A DNA stretch of 35,011 nucleotides from NCBI GenBank assembly GCA_022841545.1, contig JALHRF010000035.1:1-35011 (forward strand), in the 5' to 3' direction. A program made the translations under genes and the position numbers. The notes below the pieces were generated by a model. That model did not search any database, had not been told where the DNA came from, and saw nothing but the letters and a program-made list of their open reading frames with translations. Positions 8,046-16,110 of this stretch are shown here, in pieces. This DNA comes from Bauldia sp. Lineage in GTDB: Bacteria; Pseudomonadota; Alphaproteobacteria; Rhizobiales; Kaistiaceae. Positions within the stretch are counted from its first letter, which is position 1, and every line of letters begins with the position of its first letter.

Positions 8046-9271
8046 GAAGTTGGCCTTACTTCCAAGATGACGATCCGCAGGGCGTCCGGGAAATTCCTGT
8101 AGACCCGGCCGGCAATCTCGGCGAGGCGTTTCGCACTCAGGCCACTCACGCCAGTCTTGATGTCGTACACGCAAATGGTAAGATTGCCTTGATCCTCAAA
8201 AACATCAATTCGAGTTGAGCCCTTGATGCCGAGGGCCTCGTCTCTGGTCTTCATCAACGACTTCTCGGCTGAGAAAACGGAGCCCTCTGGAATCTCCCAA
8301 GGTTCGAGCTTCCCGATCAACGCCTTGAGCCTGGTATGCACAGCTGTTCCGAAGACGGCCGGGGAGGAATAGGGCCCCTTCAGTCTTGCCTGATGCGTCG
8401 CCGTGTTTGTCCAGTCCTGAACAGACTGCACGTTTGGGCAGACATTCTCGGCCTCCTCGTCGTCGAGCTGGCCAACATAAAGCGGGACGGTGGCCGTCGC
8501 GTCGGTGGGCCTGCCGTATTCCTTTGCAGCATAAGCAAATGCTGGCTTCTGCCCTTTTGTCGCTGTGCTCGCAAACCATGAGTAGAGCCCAAGCGCCAAG
8601 CCAAGGAGGCCTGCGCCGCCAATCAGGCCCGTATCCTCGTCGACCGAGAGCCCATCGAACCCAAGGTCCGGTCGCAGATATTCGATCTCCGGTCCGCCGT
8701 TCCTCCAGGACGCGACCTGAACGATCTCGCCGGTGGCATCGGTGATGGTTTGTGTCGTACCGAGGCTCTGGAACGTTGCGATCTCGCCCGCCGCACCAAC
8801 GAAGGTGTGGCTTTCGTCCCAGCCGGTCAGCTCCGGCGCCTCGGAATATTGCGAGCGGATGGCGCTGCCGTCGCGGTTGATAACCGTTCGTTCCAAGACA
8901 CCGCCATCCGGCCGGAGCATCTCGACGTAGGCCTCCCACGGTTCGGTTCCGCTTCGGTCGCGGACGACCCTTCGGTCTCCGGGCAGGGTGGTCGTCTCGA
9001 TGCCTGTTCGAGCTGCCGGTTCCGTGACTCCCGTTGGGTAGGCGCCGGTTCGCCTGGGTGAACCGACGGCATCGCCGCCGCTCCCAACGCGCGTCCACCG
9101 GCCACCCTCGTGACTGCCGCGCGGCTTCCGCGGCTGGTTGGGATCGAAGTTGGCCTTGAGCAGCAACTGCATCCGCAGGAGCTGCAGCTCAAACTGCAGA
9201 GCGGAGAGTTCGTAGTGGGCGTTGTTGACGCCTTGGCGTTCCGAGGCTGTGAGGTGCATGACGGGTTCCAT
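8042..9271 (-). CDS. Candidate polymorphic toxin with PD-(D/E)XK-like C-terminus
   Basis: This 409-residue multidomain protein has an N-terminal helix with heptad-like leucines (residues 20-40). A DPNQPRKPRGSHEGGRWT linker at 43-60 follows, of a type I recall from many alphaproteobacterial proteins with variable C-termini. Next come a beta-rich middle with RHS-like phrases (GGVLERTVINRDGS, TQTITDATGEIV), one hydrophobic segment at about 216-234, and a C-terminal region of about 110 residues. The last region contains VFGTAVHTRLKALI, GSTRIDVFED and ICVYDIKTG. Asp356 and the D370-I-K372 triplet fit the D...(D/E)xK core of restriction-endonuclease-fold nucleases. No N-terminal secretion signal is evident. 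The starts Met1 and Met5 are both possible. It is followed at once by the coupled gene at 8045. Function is inferred from architecture and needs a profile search. Confidence 0.6.
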   Translation of the reverse strand: MEPVMHLTASERQGVNNAHYELSALQFELQLLRMQLLLKANFDPNQPRKPRGSHEGGRWTRVGSGGDAVGSPRRTGAYPTGVTEPAARTGIETTTLPGDRRVVRDRSGTEPWEAYVEMLRPDGGVLERTVINRDGSAIRSQYSEAPELTGWDESHTFVGAAGEIATFQSLGTTQTITDATGEIVQVASWRNGGPEIEYLRPDLGFDGLSVDEDTGLIGGAGLLGLALGLYSWFASTATKGQKPAFAYAAKEYGRPTDATATVPLYVGQLDDEEAENVCPNVQSVQDWTNTATHQARLKGPYSSPAVFGTAVHTRLKALIGKLEPWEIPEGSVFSAEKSLMKTRDEALGIKGSTRIDVFEDQGNLTICVYDIKTGVSGLSAKRLAEIAGRVYRNFPDALRIVILEVRPTS

Positions 9272-9386
9272 GCGATCGATCAGAATATATTCCTATAAGA
9301 ACGTATTCCTAGGCGTCAACGCCTCGTCTCCGCTTCCCATTGATCCCCCCGCCTCCGCCTGTATGGTTTCCCCGTGAATCGGATCG
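9272..9386. promoter_or_regulatory. Divergent promoter region, toxin gene and Mrp operon
   Basis: This 115-base interval separates the divergent toxin gene and mrpE. Next to the toxin start it is unusually AT-rich for this window. It holds a perfect 10-base palindrome GAATATATTC (9283-9292) and two copies of TATTCCTA (9289-9296 and 9305-9312). These are plausible promoter or operator elements for the toxin gene. No clear -35/-10 pair could be fixed for mrpE. Confidence 0.4.
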
Positions 9387-9878
9387 ATGGAGGGACCGTT
9401 GCGGGTCGCGAGCCTGGCCTTTGCGCTCTACGTCTTCTGGCTGCTCTTGTCGGGCCACTACAGCGCCTTCCTGCTCGGCGCGGGGGCGCTGGCGGCGATT
9501 GGCATCGCGTTCGCCGGGCGCGGGTTCGGCTATGCCGACCGCGAGGGGCATCCAATCGAACTGATCCTCGCCGGCGTCCGCTACTGGCCGTGGCTCGTCG
9601 TCGAGATATGGAAGTCGGCGTTCCAGGTCGCCCGCATCATCCTGTCGCCGTCGCTGCCGATCTCGCCGCGGCTGGTGAAACTCCGCGCCGGCCCCGAGAC
9701 GGCGGTCGGCATGGCGACCTACGCCAACTCGATCACGCTCACCCCCGGCACCATCACGGTGGACACCGACCGCCACCACCACTGGATCGTGGTTCATGCG
9801 CTGACGGCGGATGGCGTCGCAGGCCTCAAGGGTGGTGACATGGACCGCCGCGTGACCGCGTTCGAGAGGCGGGGCTGA
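9387..9878 (+). CDS. mrpE: Mrp-type Na+/H+ antiporter subunit E
   Basis: This 163-residue protein is the first gene of the Mrp operon. Two hydrophobic segments lie in residues about 8-45, followed by WPWLVVEIWKSAFQVARIIL and a cytoplasmic tail with ANSITLTPGTITVDTDRHHHWIVVHAL, the MnhE/MrpE signature. MrpE is a small inner-membrane subunit of the multisubunit cation/proton antiporter, supporting assembly or activity rather than forming the ion channel. Its TGA overlaps the mrpF ATG (bases 9878-9880), which shows tight coupling. Confidence 0.93.
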   Translation: MEGPLRVASLAFALYVFWLLLSGHYSAFLLGAGALAAIGIAFAGRGFGYADREGHPIELILAGVRYWPWLVVEIWKSAFQVARIILSPSLPISPRLVKLRAGPETAVGMATYANSITLTPGTITVDTDRHHHWIVVHALTADGVAGLKGGDMDRRVTAFERRG

Positions 9879-10162
9879 TGCTTGCCGCAGCTCTCCTCGG
9901 CATCCTTGCCGCCGCCGCGCTCGTGCTCGCGCGCGCGCTCAAAGGCCCGACCATCTTCGACCGCCTGGTCGCCGCCAATTCCATCGGCAACGTGGCGATC
10001 GTGTTCCTCGCGGTGCTCGGCTTCGTCAACGGCCGGCCCGATTTCCTCGACGTCGCGCTCGCCTATGCGCTCCTCAACATCATCGGCGTCTTCGCGGTGC
10101 TGAAATTCTTCCGCTACGGCCCGCTCGGCGCGAGCGGCGAGGACGAGGAGGAGAGGACGTGA
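9878..10162 (+). CDS. mrpF: Mrp-type Na+/H+ antiporter subunit F
   Basis: This 94-residue protein has three predicted membrane helices: LAAALLGILAAAALVLARAL, an IGNVAIVFLAVLGF segment and ALAYALLNIIGVFAVLKFF. The GPTIFDRLVAANSIG phrase between helices one and two is characteristic of MrpF/MnhF. It works as a membrane subunit of the Mrp complex. It overlaps mrpE by one base and mrpG by four. Confidence 0.94.
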   Translation: MLAAALLGILAAAALVLARALKGPTIFDRLVAANSIGNVAIVFLAVLGFVNGRPDFLDVALAYALLNIIGVFAVLKFFRYGPLGASGEDEEERT

Positions 10163-10506
10163 CCGTCGCCGAGATCGTCGCCATTGCCGGCAGCGCCATC
10201 GTGCTGCTCGGCAGTGTCTTCATGGTGATCGGGGCGATCGGCGTCGTGCGCATGCCCGATGTCTTCACCCGCCTTCACGCCGCCTCGGTGTCCGACACCT
10301 TCGGCGTCGGCCTGATCCTCATCGGTCTCATCCTCATCGGCGGGCTGACGCTGGTCAGCGTCAAGCTCGCCTTCCTGCTCGCGTTCCTGTTCCTGACCGG
10401 ACCGGTCGCGACGCATGCCGTGGCGCGCGCCGCGCTCGATTCCGGGGTCAAGGCGCGTGACGAGAAGGGCAAGCCGCTCGTCGAAGCGAAGGAGGGCGCG
10501 CCATAG
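10159..10506 (+). CDS. mrpG: Mrp-type Na+/H+ antiporter subunit G
   Basis: This 115-residue protein has three membrane helices and the MrpG/MnhG core VIGAIGVVRMPDVFTRLHAASVSDTFGVGLILIGL. It starts with GTG at 10159, inside the end of mrpF, preceded by GAGGAGGAGAGG. Its C-terminal codons contain a strong AAGGAGG (10489-10495) that can serve the next gene. Its stop TAG lies in CATAGC, directly over the possible ATA start of that next gene. Confidence 0.94.
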   Translation: MTVAEIVAIAGSAIVLLGSVFMVIGAIGVVRMPDVFTRLHAASVSDTFGVGLILIGLILIGGLTLVSVKLAFLLAFLFLTGPVATHAVARAALDSGVKARDEKGKPLVEAKEGAP

Positions 10507-10535
10507 CTTCGCTCGTCAACTTCGTCCTCCTCACC

Positions 10536-11048
10536 ATGCTCGCCGTGACCACGGTCGCGATCGTGCGGGTCCGGAACCTGTTCGCCGTGGCGGTGCTCAC
10601 CAGCATCTACTCGTTCCTGATGGCGACGGTCATGCTCGTTCTCGACGCGCCCGACGTTGCGTTGACCGAGGCCGCGGTCGGTGCGGGGGTCGGCACCGTG
10701 CTCATCGTCGGCGTCCTCTATCTCACCAAGACCGACGAGGCGCGTCCGGTCCACGGCATCCTGCTGCCGCTCATCGTGGCAGGAGGCACGGCGGCGGTGC
10801 TCCTGTTCGGCGTCAGCGACACGCCGCCATTCGGCGATCCCGCGAACCCGGTCCACGCGCAAGGGCCCGACTATGTCGCTCGCTCCGTGCCGGAGACCGG
10901 CATTCCCAACGTCGTCTCCGCGGTGCTCGCGAGCTACCGCAGCTTCGACACGCTTGGCGAGACGCTGGTGATCTTCACTGCCGGGATTGCGATCCTGATG
11001 CTGTTGAAGCGCAGCCCGTCGAAGCGGGGCGGAAAGGGCGAGCGCTGA
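10536..11048 (+). CDS. DUF4040/MrpB-type subunit (MrpA C-terminal-like)
   Basis: This protein of 170 residues from ATG 10536 corresponds to the region that in single-chain MrpA lies between the proton-channel part and the C-terminus. It has the hallmark LDAPDVALTEAAVGAGVGTVLIVGVLYL. Five or so hydrophobic segments are present. The ATG at 10536 has no ribosome site, and the reading continues upstream as ASLVNFVLLT, completing the first helix. An ATA at 10503, seven bases after AAGGAGG, may be the real start (181 residues). Splitting of MrpA into separate genes is known from group-2-like Mrp operons and energy-converting hydrogenases. Confidence 0.87.
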   Translation: MLAVTTVAIVRVRNLFAVAVLTSIYSFLMATVMLVLDAPDVALTEAAVGAGVGTVLIVGVLYLTKTDEARPVHGILLPLIVAGGTAAVLLFGVSDTPPFGDPANPVHAQGPDYVARSVPETGIPNVVSAVLASYRSFDTLGETLVIFTAGIAILMLLKRSPSKRGGKGER

Positions 11049-11049
11049 G

Positions 11050-11472
11050 ATGCGGCTCGATCTGATCCTCCGGGTCGCGACGAAGCTGATCCTGCCGTTC
11101 ATGCTGCTGTTTGCCCTCTACGTGCAGTTCCACGGCGATTACAGTGCGGGCGGCGGCTTTCAGGCCGGCACGATCGCAGGGGCCGGGGTCATCCTCTATG
11201 CGCTGGTCTTTGGCCTCGCCGGGGCGCAGCGGATCGTGCGTCCGGCGCTGGTCGAGACCCTGGTGCCGCTCGGTGTGCTGATCTACGCGGGGGTCGGTGT
11301 CGCGGGCTGGCTGACCGGCGGCAACTATCTCGAGTTCAACTACCTCGTTCACGACCCGGTCCACGCACAGGAATGGGGCGTCTTCCTGGTCGAGGCGGGC
11401 GTCTTCATCACCGTCAGTTCGACGATGGTCGCGATCTTCTACGCCTTTACCGGACGGGGTCGGTCGCGATGA
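11050..11472 (+). CDS. mrpB: Mrp-type Na+/H+ antiporter subunit B
   Basis: This 140-residue, four-helix membrane protein has the MnhB signature HGDYSAGGGFQAGTIAGAGVILYAL and the conserved NYLEFNYL...EWGVFLVEAGVFITVSSTMVAIFYAF. It begins one base after the stop of the DUF4040 gene, and its TGA overlaps the mrpC ATG. It is a structural membrane subunit of the antiporter. Confidence 0.94.
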   Translation: MRLDLILRVATKLILPFMLLFALYVQFHGDYSAGGGFQAGTIAGAGVILYALVFGLAGAQRIVRPALVETLVPLGVLIYAGVGVAGWLTGGNYLEFNYLVHDPVHAQEWGVFLVEAGVFITVSSTMVAIFYAFTGRGRSR

Positions 11473-11849
11473 GGGAGATGCTCGATCTCGCGGGCGGGTT
11501 CGTCGCCCACTACAACCAGTACATCACCATCTTCCTGATGGTGTCCGGCCTCTACATCGTCATCGCCCGCGGCAACATGGTGAAGAAGCTGGTCGGCCTG
11601 TCGCTGTTCCAGACGTCCGTCTATCTCCTCTATATCTCGGCCGGGAAGGTCACGGGCGGCACCGCGCCGATCATCGACGCGCGCTTCACCGTCTATTCCC
11701 ATCCGCTGCCGCACGTTCTCATCCTCACGGCCATCGTCGTGGGAATCGCCGTGCTCGCCCTCGGCCTCGCCCTCGTCGTCCGCATCAACGAGGCCTATGG
11801 CACCATCGAGGAGGATGAGATCTTCGACCGCGACAAGGACGCGAAATGA
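11469..11849 (+). CDS. mrpC: Mrp-type Na+/H+ antiporter subunit C
   Basis: This 126-residue protein is homologous to NuoK of complex I. Three helices are visible (YITIFLMVSGLYIVIA, KLVGLSLFQTSVYLLYISA, VLILTAIVVGIAVLALGLALV), with the typical DPLPHALILTAIVV-type block here reading SHPLPHVLILTAIVV. ATG 11469 forms an ATGA with the mrpB stop, so the longer open frame upstream is not used. Confidence 0.94.
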   Translation: MREMLDLAGGFVAHYNQYITIFLMVSGLYIVIARGNMVKKLVGLSLFQTSVYLLYISAGKVTGGTAPIIDARFTVYSHPLPHVLILTAIVVGIAVLALGLALVVRINEAYGTIEEDEIFDRDKDAK

Positions 11850-13324
11850 GGGAGCACCTCCCGGCGCTCCAGGTCGTCCTGCCGCTGTTCGGCGCGCTTG
11901 TCGCCGCGCTGGTCCGTCGTCCGCTTGCCGCGTGGCTGGTGACGGTGGTCGTCAGCGTTGCCTGCCTCGTGGTGGCGGCGGCGCTCCTGCGTGAGGTTCT
12001 GGCGACGGGCGTCGTCTCCTATCGGCTCGGCGGGTGGGACCCATCGCTCGGCATCGAGTATCGCGTCGACATCTTCAACGCACTGATCCTGGTGCTCGTC
12101 TCCGCCGTCGCCGTCGTCGTCGCCCCGTTCGCGCGCCTGTCCGTGGCGTCCGAGATTCCGGACGACAAGGTCGCCTGGTTCTACACGATGTACCTCGTGG
12201 CGATGACCGGCCTGCTCGGCATCGCGATAACCGGCGACGCGTTCAATGCCTTCGTCTTTCTGGAGGTTTCGTCGCTGTCGAGCTACGCGCTGATCGCCAT
12301 GGGTCGCAATCGCCGGGCGCTCGTCGCTGCCTACCAGTACCTCATCATCGGCACCATTGGTGCGAGCTTCTATGTGATCGGCGTCGGGCTCATCTACATG
12401 ATGACCGGGACGCTCAACCTCGCGCTGATCGCCGAGCGCATCGTTGATGTCGAGACGTCTCGTCCCATCCTCGCCGCGCTCGCCTTCATCGTCGTCGGCA
12501 TCAGCATGAAGCTGGCGCTGTTCCCGCTCCACGTTTGGCTGCCCAATGCCTATACCTACGCGCCGTCCGTCGCGACTGTATTTCTTGCGGCCACCGCGAC
12601 CAAGGTCGCCGTCTATCTCCTCGCCCGCTACGAATACTCGGTGTTTGGCGCCGGCTTTGTCTTCGGCGACCTGTCGCTCGGCATCGTGCTCCTCGGGTTT
12701 TCGATCGCTGCCATCTTCGGCGCGGCGACGGTGGCGGTGTTCCAGTCCGACCTCAAGCGGATGTTTGCTTATTCCTCCGTGGCCCAGATCGGATACATCA
12801 CGCTCGGACTATCGCTCGGCACCGTCGCCGGCGTTACCGGCGGCCTCGTGCACCTCCTCAACCACGCGCTCATCAAGGGCGCAATCTTCATGGGTCTCGG
12901 CGCGATCGTGTTCCGCCTGGGCAAGACCGGTTTCGACGACATCGCCGGTATCGGTCAAAGGATGCCGCTCACCACGGGTGCCATCGTGCTCGCCGGGCTG
13001 AGCCTGGTGGGAATTCCCGGCACTGCGGGCTTCGTCTCGAAGTGGTACCTGATCGTCGCCGCGCTGGAGATCGGCTGGTGGTGGCTTGCGGCGCTGATCG
13101 TGCTCTCGACGCTGATCACCGTCGTCTATGTCGGCCGGGTGGTCGAGGCGGCGTACTTCCGCGAGCCGGCGAAGGCCCTGGCCGACCTCCGCGAGGCCCC
13201 GGCGGAAATGCTCCTGCCGATCTGGGTGCTTGCTGCCGCGACCGTGTATTTCGGCATCGACACCACTTTGACCGCGGGCATGGCCGAGCGCGCCGCGATC
13301 GTCCTGATCGGGGACATCCAGTGA
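11846..13324 (+). CDS. mrpD: Mrp-type Na+/H+ antiporter subunit D
   Basis: This 492-residue protein belongs to the proton-conducting membrane transporter family (NuoL/M/N-like), with about 14 helices. The residues essential for transport align: Glu140 in FVFLEVSSLSSYAL and Lys222 in GISMKLALFPLHVWLP, at nearly the same numbers as in well-studied MrpD proteins. Further landmarks are DLKRMFAYSSVAQIGY and HLLNHALIKGAIFMGLG. The ATG overlaps the mrpC TGA, and its TGA overlaps the GTG of the next gene (GTGA). Confidence 0.95.
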   Translation: MREHLPALQVVLPLFGALVAALVRRPLAAWLVTVVVSVACLVVAAALLREVLATGVVSYRLGGWDPSLGIEYRVDIFNALILVLVSAVAVVVAPFARLSVASEIPDDKVAWFYTMYLVAMTGLLGIAITGDAFNAFVFLEVSSLSSYALIAMGRNRRALVAAYQYLIIGTIGASFYVIGVGLIYMMTGTLNLALIAERIVDVETSRPILAALAFIVVGISMKLALFPLHVWLPNAYTYAPSVATVFLAATATKVAVYLLARYEYSVFGAGFVFGDLSLGIVLLGFSIAAIFGAATVAVFQSDLKRMFAYSSVAQIGYITLGLSLGTVAGVTGGLVHLLNHALIKGAIFMGLGAIVFRLGKTGFDDIAGIGQRMPLTTGAIVLAGLSLVGIPGTAGFVSKWYLIVAALEIGWWWLAALIVLSTLITVVYVGRVVEAAYFREPAKALADLREAPAEMLLPIWVLAAATVYFGIDTTLTAGMAERAAIVLIGDIQ

Positions 13325-14838
13325 CCCCCGCCACCCTCATCGCCCTGGCGCTCATCATTCCGGCTGCCACCGCGGTCCTCCTGCCGCTCTTTTCCGGGCG
13401 TCCCGATGTGCGCGAGGCCACGACCCTGCTCGGTGCGGTCATCCTCTTCGCTACGGTGCTGCAGCTTCTTCCCCACATCCTCGCCGGCGGAACGCCATCG
13501 CTCGCGATCTGGACCGTCATCCCGGGGCTCACGATCGCCTTCACCGTCGAACCGCTCGGCATGCTGTTCGCGTTGATCGCTTCGGGCCTCTGGATCGTCA
13601 ATTCGGTCTACTCGATCGGTTACATGCGCGCCGAGGGCGCCCACCGCCAGACGCTGTTCTACGTCTGCTTCGCGCTCGCAATCGCCTCGACGATGGGCAT
13701 CGCGCTTGCCGGCAACCTGTTCACGCTTTTCCTGTTTTACGAACTCCTCACCTTCACGACCTGGCCGCTCGTCACGCATCGCGCCACGCCGGAGGCGCGC
13801 GCCGCCGGACGGCTCTACCTGATGATGCTGTTCGGTGCATCGACCGTGCTGCTTCTCCCGGCCATCGCCTGGACCGGGATCCTGGCGGGCACGCTCGACT
13901 TCGCGCCGGGCGGAATCCTCGGCGGCCGTGTCGATGCGCTCGAACTCGGCATCCTGCTCGCCCTCTTCGTCTTCGGCGCGGCGAAGGCGGCGGTGATGCC
14001 GCTCCACCTCTGGCTGCCCGCGGCCATGGTGGCGCCGACGCCGGTCTCCGCGCTCCTCCACGCCGTGGCGGTGGTGAAGGCCGGCGTCTTCACCATCCTC
14101 AAGGTCGTGGTCTACATCTTCGGCGTCGGGACACTGGCCGACTCGGACGGAGGCGACTGGCTGGTGATTGTCGCCGGCGTCACCGTCATCTCCGCCTCGC
14201 TGATCGCGCTGCGGCAGGACAACCTCAAGCGCCGGCTGGCCTACTCGACCATCAGCCAGCTTTCCTACGTGGTTCTCGGCGTGGCGCTGTTCACGCCGCT
14301 CGCGATCCTCGGTGCGGCCCTTCATATCGCTGCCCACGCCGTGTCGAAGATCACGCTGTTCTTCGCGGCCGGCTCGCTCCACATCGGCGCCCACGTTGAT
14401 GACGTCAGTCGCATGGACGGCGTGGGCCGGAAGATGCCGTGGACCATGGGGTCCTTCGCCGTTGGCGCATTATCGATGATCGGTGTGCCGCCGACGGCCG
14501 GTTTCCTGGGGAAATGGTTCATCCTGCTCGCCGCTGTGCAGATCGAGGAATGGTTCGCGGTGGCGGTGATCGTGGTTTCGACGCTGCTCAACGCAGGCTA
14601 CTTCCTCCCCATCCTCTACCGCGCCTTTGCACGGATCCCGTCGAAGGACATCGGCAAGGCAACCGAATCGCCCTGGCCGATGGTGGCGTCGCTCCTGGTC
14701 ACCGCCGCCGTCACGGTGCTCCTCTTCGTCCGGCCGGGAGCGCCATTCGAACTGGCGGAGATGCTGGCCGGAATCGCGACGATTGACGCGGGAGGCTCCG
14801 GCGTCGTTCAATTCCCGCCGGAGGGAACAAACCCGTGA
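13321..14838 (+). CDS. Second proton-conducting Mrp subunit (MrpD/MrpA-N-like)
   Basis: This 505-residue membrane protein starts with GTG at 13321, four bases inside mrpD. It has the channel residues Glu141 (in FLFYELLTFTTWPL) and Lys222 (in GAAKAAVMPLHLWLP), plus DNLKRRLAYSTISQLSYV. Together with the DUF4040 protein it probably supplies what a single large MrpA gives in other bacteria. It closes the tight part of the operon. The last residues (GVVQFPPEGTNP) are soluble. Confidence 0.9.
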   Translation: MTPATLIALALIIPAATAVLLPLFSGRPDVREATTLLGAVILFATVLQLLPHILAGGTPSLAIWTVIPGLTIAFTVEPLGMLFALIASGLWIVNSVYSIGYMRAEGAHRQTLFYVCFALAIASTMGIALAGNLFTLFLFYELLTFTTWPLVTHRATPEARAAGRLYLMMLFGASTVLLLPAIAWTGILAGTLDFAPGGILGGRVDALELGILLALFVFGAAKAAVMPLHLWLPAAMVAPTPVSALLHAVAVVKAGVFTILKVVVYIFGVGTLADSDGGDWLVIVAGVTVISASLIALRQDNLKRRLAYSTISQLSYVVLGVALFTPLAILGAALHIAAHAVSKITLFFAAGSLHIGAHVDDVSRMDGVGRKMPWTMGSFAVGALSMIGVPPTAGFLGKWFILLAAVQIEEWFAVAVIVVSTLLNAGYFLPILYRAFARIPSKDIGKATESPWPMVASLLVTAAVTVLLFVRPGAPFELAEMLAGIATIDAGGSGVVQFPPEGTNP

Positions 14839-14864
14839 AATCTCATCCGCGGCTACTCGCCGCG

Positions 14865-14883
14865 GCGGCCGGCCGTCGGCCGC
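14865..14883 (+). terminator. GC hairpin after the Mrp operon
   Basis: GCGGCCG (14865-14871) and CGGCCGC (14877-14883) form a perfect 7-bp stem with a 5-base loop, 26 bases after the stop of the last operon gene. A second palindromic stretch (CCGCGG twice, 14847-14852 and 14860-14865) lies just before it. No T-run follows, so termination may be weak or Rho-assisted. Confidence 0.35.
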
Positions 14884-14945
14884 TGTGTCTGTCGCCAAAA
14901 CGCCACTGTCATCCGCTTTTGATCTGAATCGACCACTAAGGAGCG

Positions 14946-15629
14946 ATGAGCACCGTGCCTCGGCCGGCCCGACCCTGGAAGCAGGCGATCTACCTTTGGG
15001 TCGGAATCGCCTTGGTTCCGATTGGCATCATCATCGCGCCGCTGCCGGGACCGGGCGGCATACCGATTCTTGCCGTCGCCGCGCTTCTCATCATCACCTC
15101 TAGTCGCCGTGCCGCGAGCTGGGTTCGGCTCCACCGTCGGCGGTGGGACTGGATGAACGAGATTCTCCTCAAGGGCGAGGGGTGGCTCGGCGGCGAGATG
15201 GGCCGCGCGCTTCGCCGCACCAACGGAAGACGCAATCTCGTCGTCGCCAAGCCGCCGGCGTCGCGCCGCGAGCGCATCCTCGACATTCTCCTTTTCCCCG
15301 TCCATGTCGCGATCATCCTCACCCGCGCGGTTGCCAATCGGTTCGGCTGGAAGCTTCCCGGCGATGCCCGTAAGGAACGCAAGGCCGAACGCGAGCGTCG
15401 CCGTTTGCGCCGCGAACGGCGGCGGCGGCGTGAGGAAAAGCAGGATTCGTCCCGCGCCGCTCGCGGGGCGAGGGCCGAAGAGGCCGGGAAGTCCGACAAG
15501 CCGCGATCGAGGCAATCTGCAAAGGAAGGAAAGAAGGCGGAGGCAGGGACGGGCCACCGCGACGGGCGCCGCCGGCGCAAGGACCGTATGCCCATTGCGG
15601 CCTCGGTTCAGGGCGGCGTCGAGCCGTAG
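14946..15629 (+). CDS. PGPGW-family transmembrane protein with basic tail
   Basis: This 227-residue protein has a hydrophobic N-terminal region (residues about 12-50) with the PLPGPGGIPILAVAALLI motif of the putative transmembrane PGPGW family. A third hydrophobic stretch (ILDILLFPVHVAIILTRAV) lies near residues 110-128. The last 90 residues are extremely basic and of low complexity (runs of Arg, Lys, Glu), probably cytoplasmic and disordered. No function is known for the family. It lies between the Mrp operon and the ECF42 block and may have its own promoter in the 107-base gap upstream. Confidence 0.75.
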   Translation: MSTVPRPARPWKQAIYLWVGIALVPIGIIIAPLPGPGGIPILAVAALLIITSSRRAASWVRLHRRRWDWMNEILLKGEGWLGGEMGRALRRTNGRRNLVVAKPPASRRERILDILLFPVHVAIILTRAVANRFGWKLPGDARKERKAERERRRLRRERRRRREEKQDSSRAARGARAEEAGKSDKPRSRQSAKEGKKAEAGTGHRDGRRRRKDRMPIAASVQGGVEP

Positions 15630-15636
15630 CGTTCGA

Positions 15637-16035
15637 ATGGCCGCCGCTTCCGGGTCCGTCGACGACTATATCGCTGCGCAGCCGGAAGCGGTGCGCGGAT
15701 CGCTCGGTGAGGTCCGGGCGGCAATCCGGAAGGCGATCCCGAAGGCCGAGGAAGTCATTTCTTACAAGATCCCGGCCTATCGGCTGCCAGGCGGCGTCGT
15801 CATCTTCTTCGCCGGCTGGAAGAAGCACTATGCGATCTATCCCGCGACGGATGGCGTGGTGTCGACGTTCGCGAAGGAACTCGCGCCCTACGACGTCGAC
15901 AAGGGTACGATCCGCTTCCCCTTCGGCGAAGCGATCCCGGTCGCGCTGATCGGACGGATTGCGAAGCTGCGCGCGACCGAAGTCGCCGAAGGCACGAAAG
16001 CGCGCGCGGCCGGAACGCCGCGGCGCCGGGCCTGA
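15637..16035 (+). CDS. DUF1801 family protein
   Basis: This 132-residue protein has the DUF1801 (YdhG/YjhB-like) fold signatures: SVDDYIAAQPEAVRGSLGEVRAAIRKAIPKAEEVISYKIPAY, then FFAGWKKHYAIYP and KGTIRFPFGEAIPVALI. These small iron-chaperone-fold (frataxin-like) proteins have no established reaction. The start ATG 15637 lies eight bases after the PGPGW gene stop. A basic tail follows residue 112. Proteins of this kind are often found beside YCII and ECF sigma genes, as here. Confidence 0.85.
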   Translation: MAAASGSVDDYIAAQPEAVRGSLGEVRAAIRKAIPKAEEVISYKIPAYRLPGGVVIFFAGWKKHYAIYPATDGVVSTFAKELAPYDVDKGTIRFPFGEAIPVALIGRIAKLRATEVAEGTKARAAGTPRRRA

Positions 16036-16053
16036 GAATTTCTTCGAGGGGGA

Positions 16054-16080
16054 TGTCGATTTCGGCCCGGCCGGAACGAC
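16054..16080 (+). promoter_or_regulatory. Candidate ECF42-dependent promoter
   Basis: TGTCGA at 16054-16059 is followed after 17 bases by CGAC at 16077-16080, 30 bases before the start of the YCII gene. From memory, TGTCGA (-35) and CGA(T/C) (-10) are the boxes reported for ECF42 sigma factors upstream of their DGPF/YCII partner genes in Streptomyces venezuelae. The match and the position suggest that the sigma factor encoded at 16477 drives its own operon. Confidence 0.6.
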
Positions 16081-16110
16081 GAATGAGCAACCCACGAAGG
16101 AGTGACGGCA

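Noticed and set aside
13126-14394. 422-codon minus-strand open frame opposite the Mrp subunits
   Set aside because: Its product is a low-complexity Arg/Glu/Asp/Gly protein, as expected for the complement of GC-rich hydrophobic coding sequence. The plus-strand genes are unmistakable.
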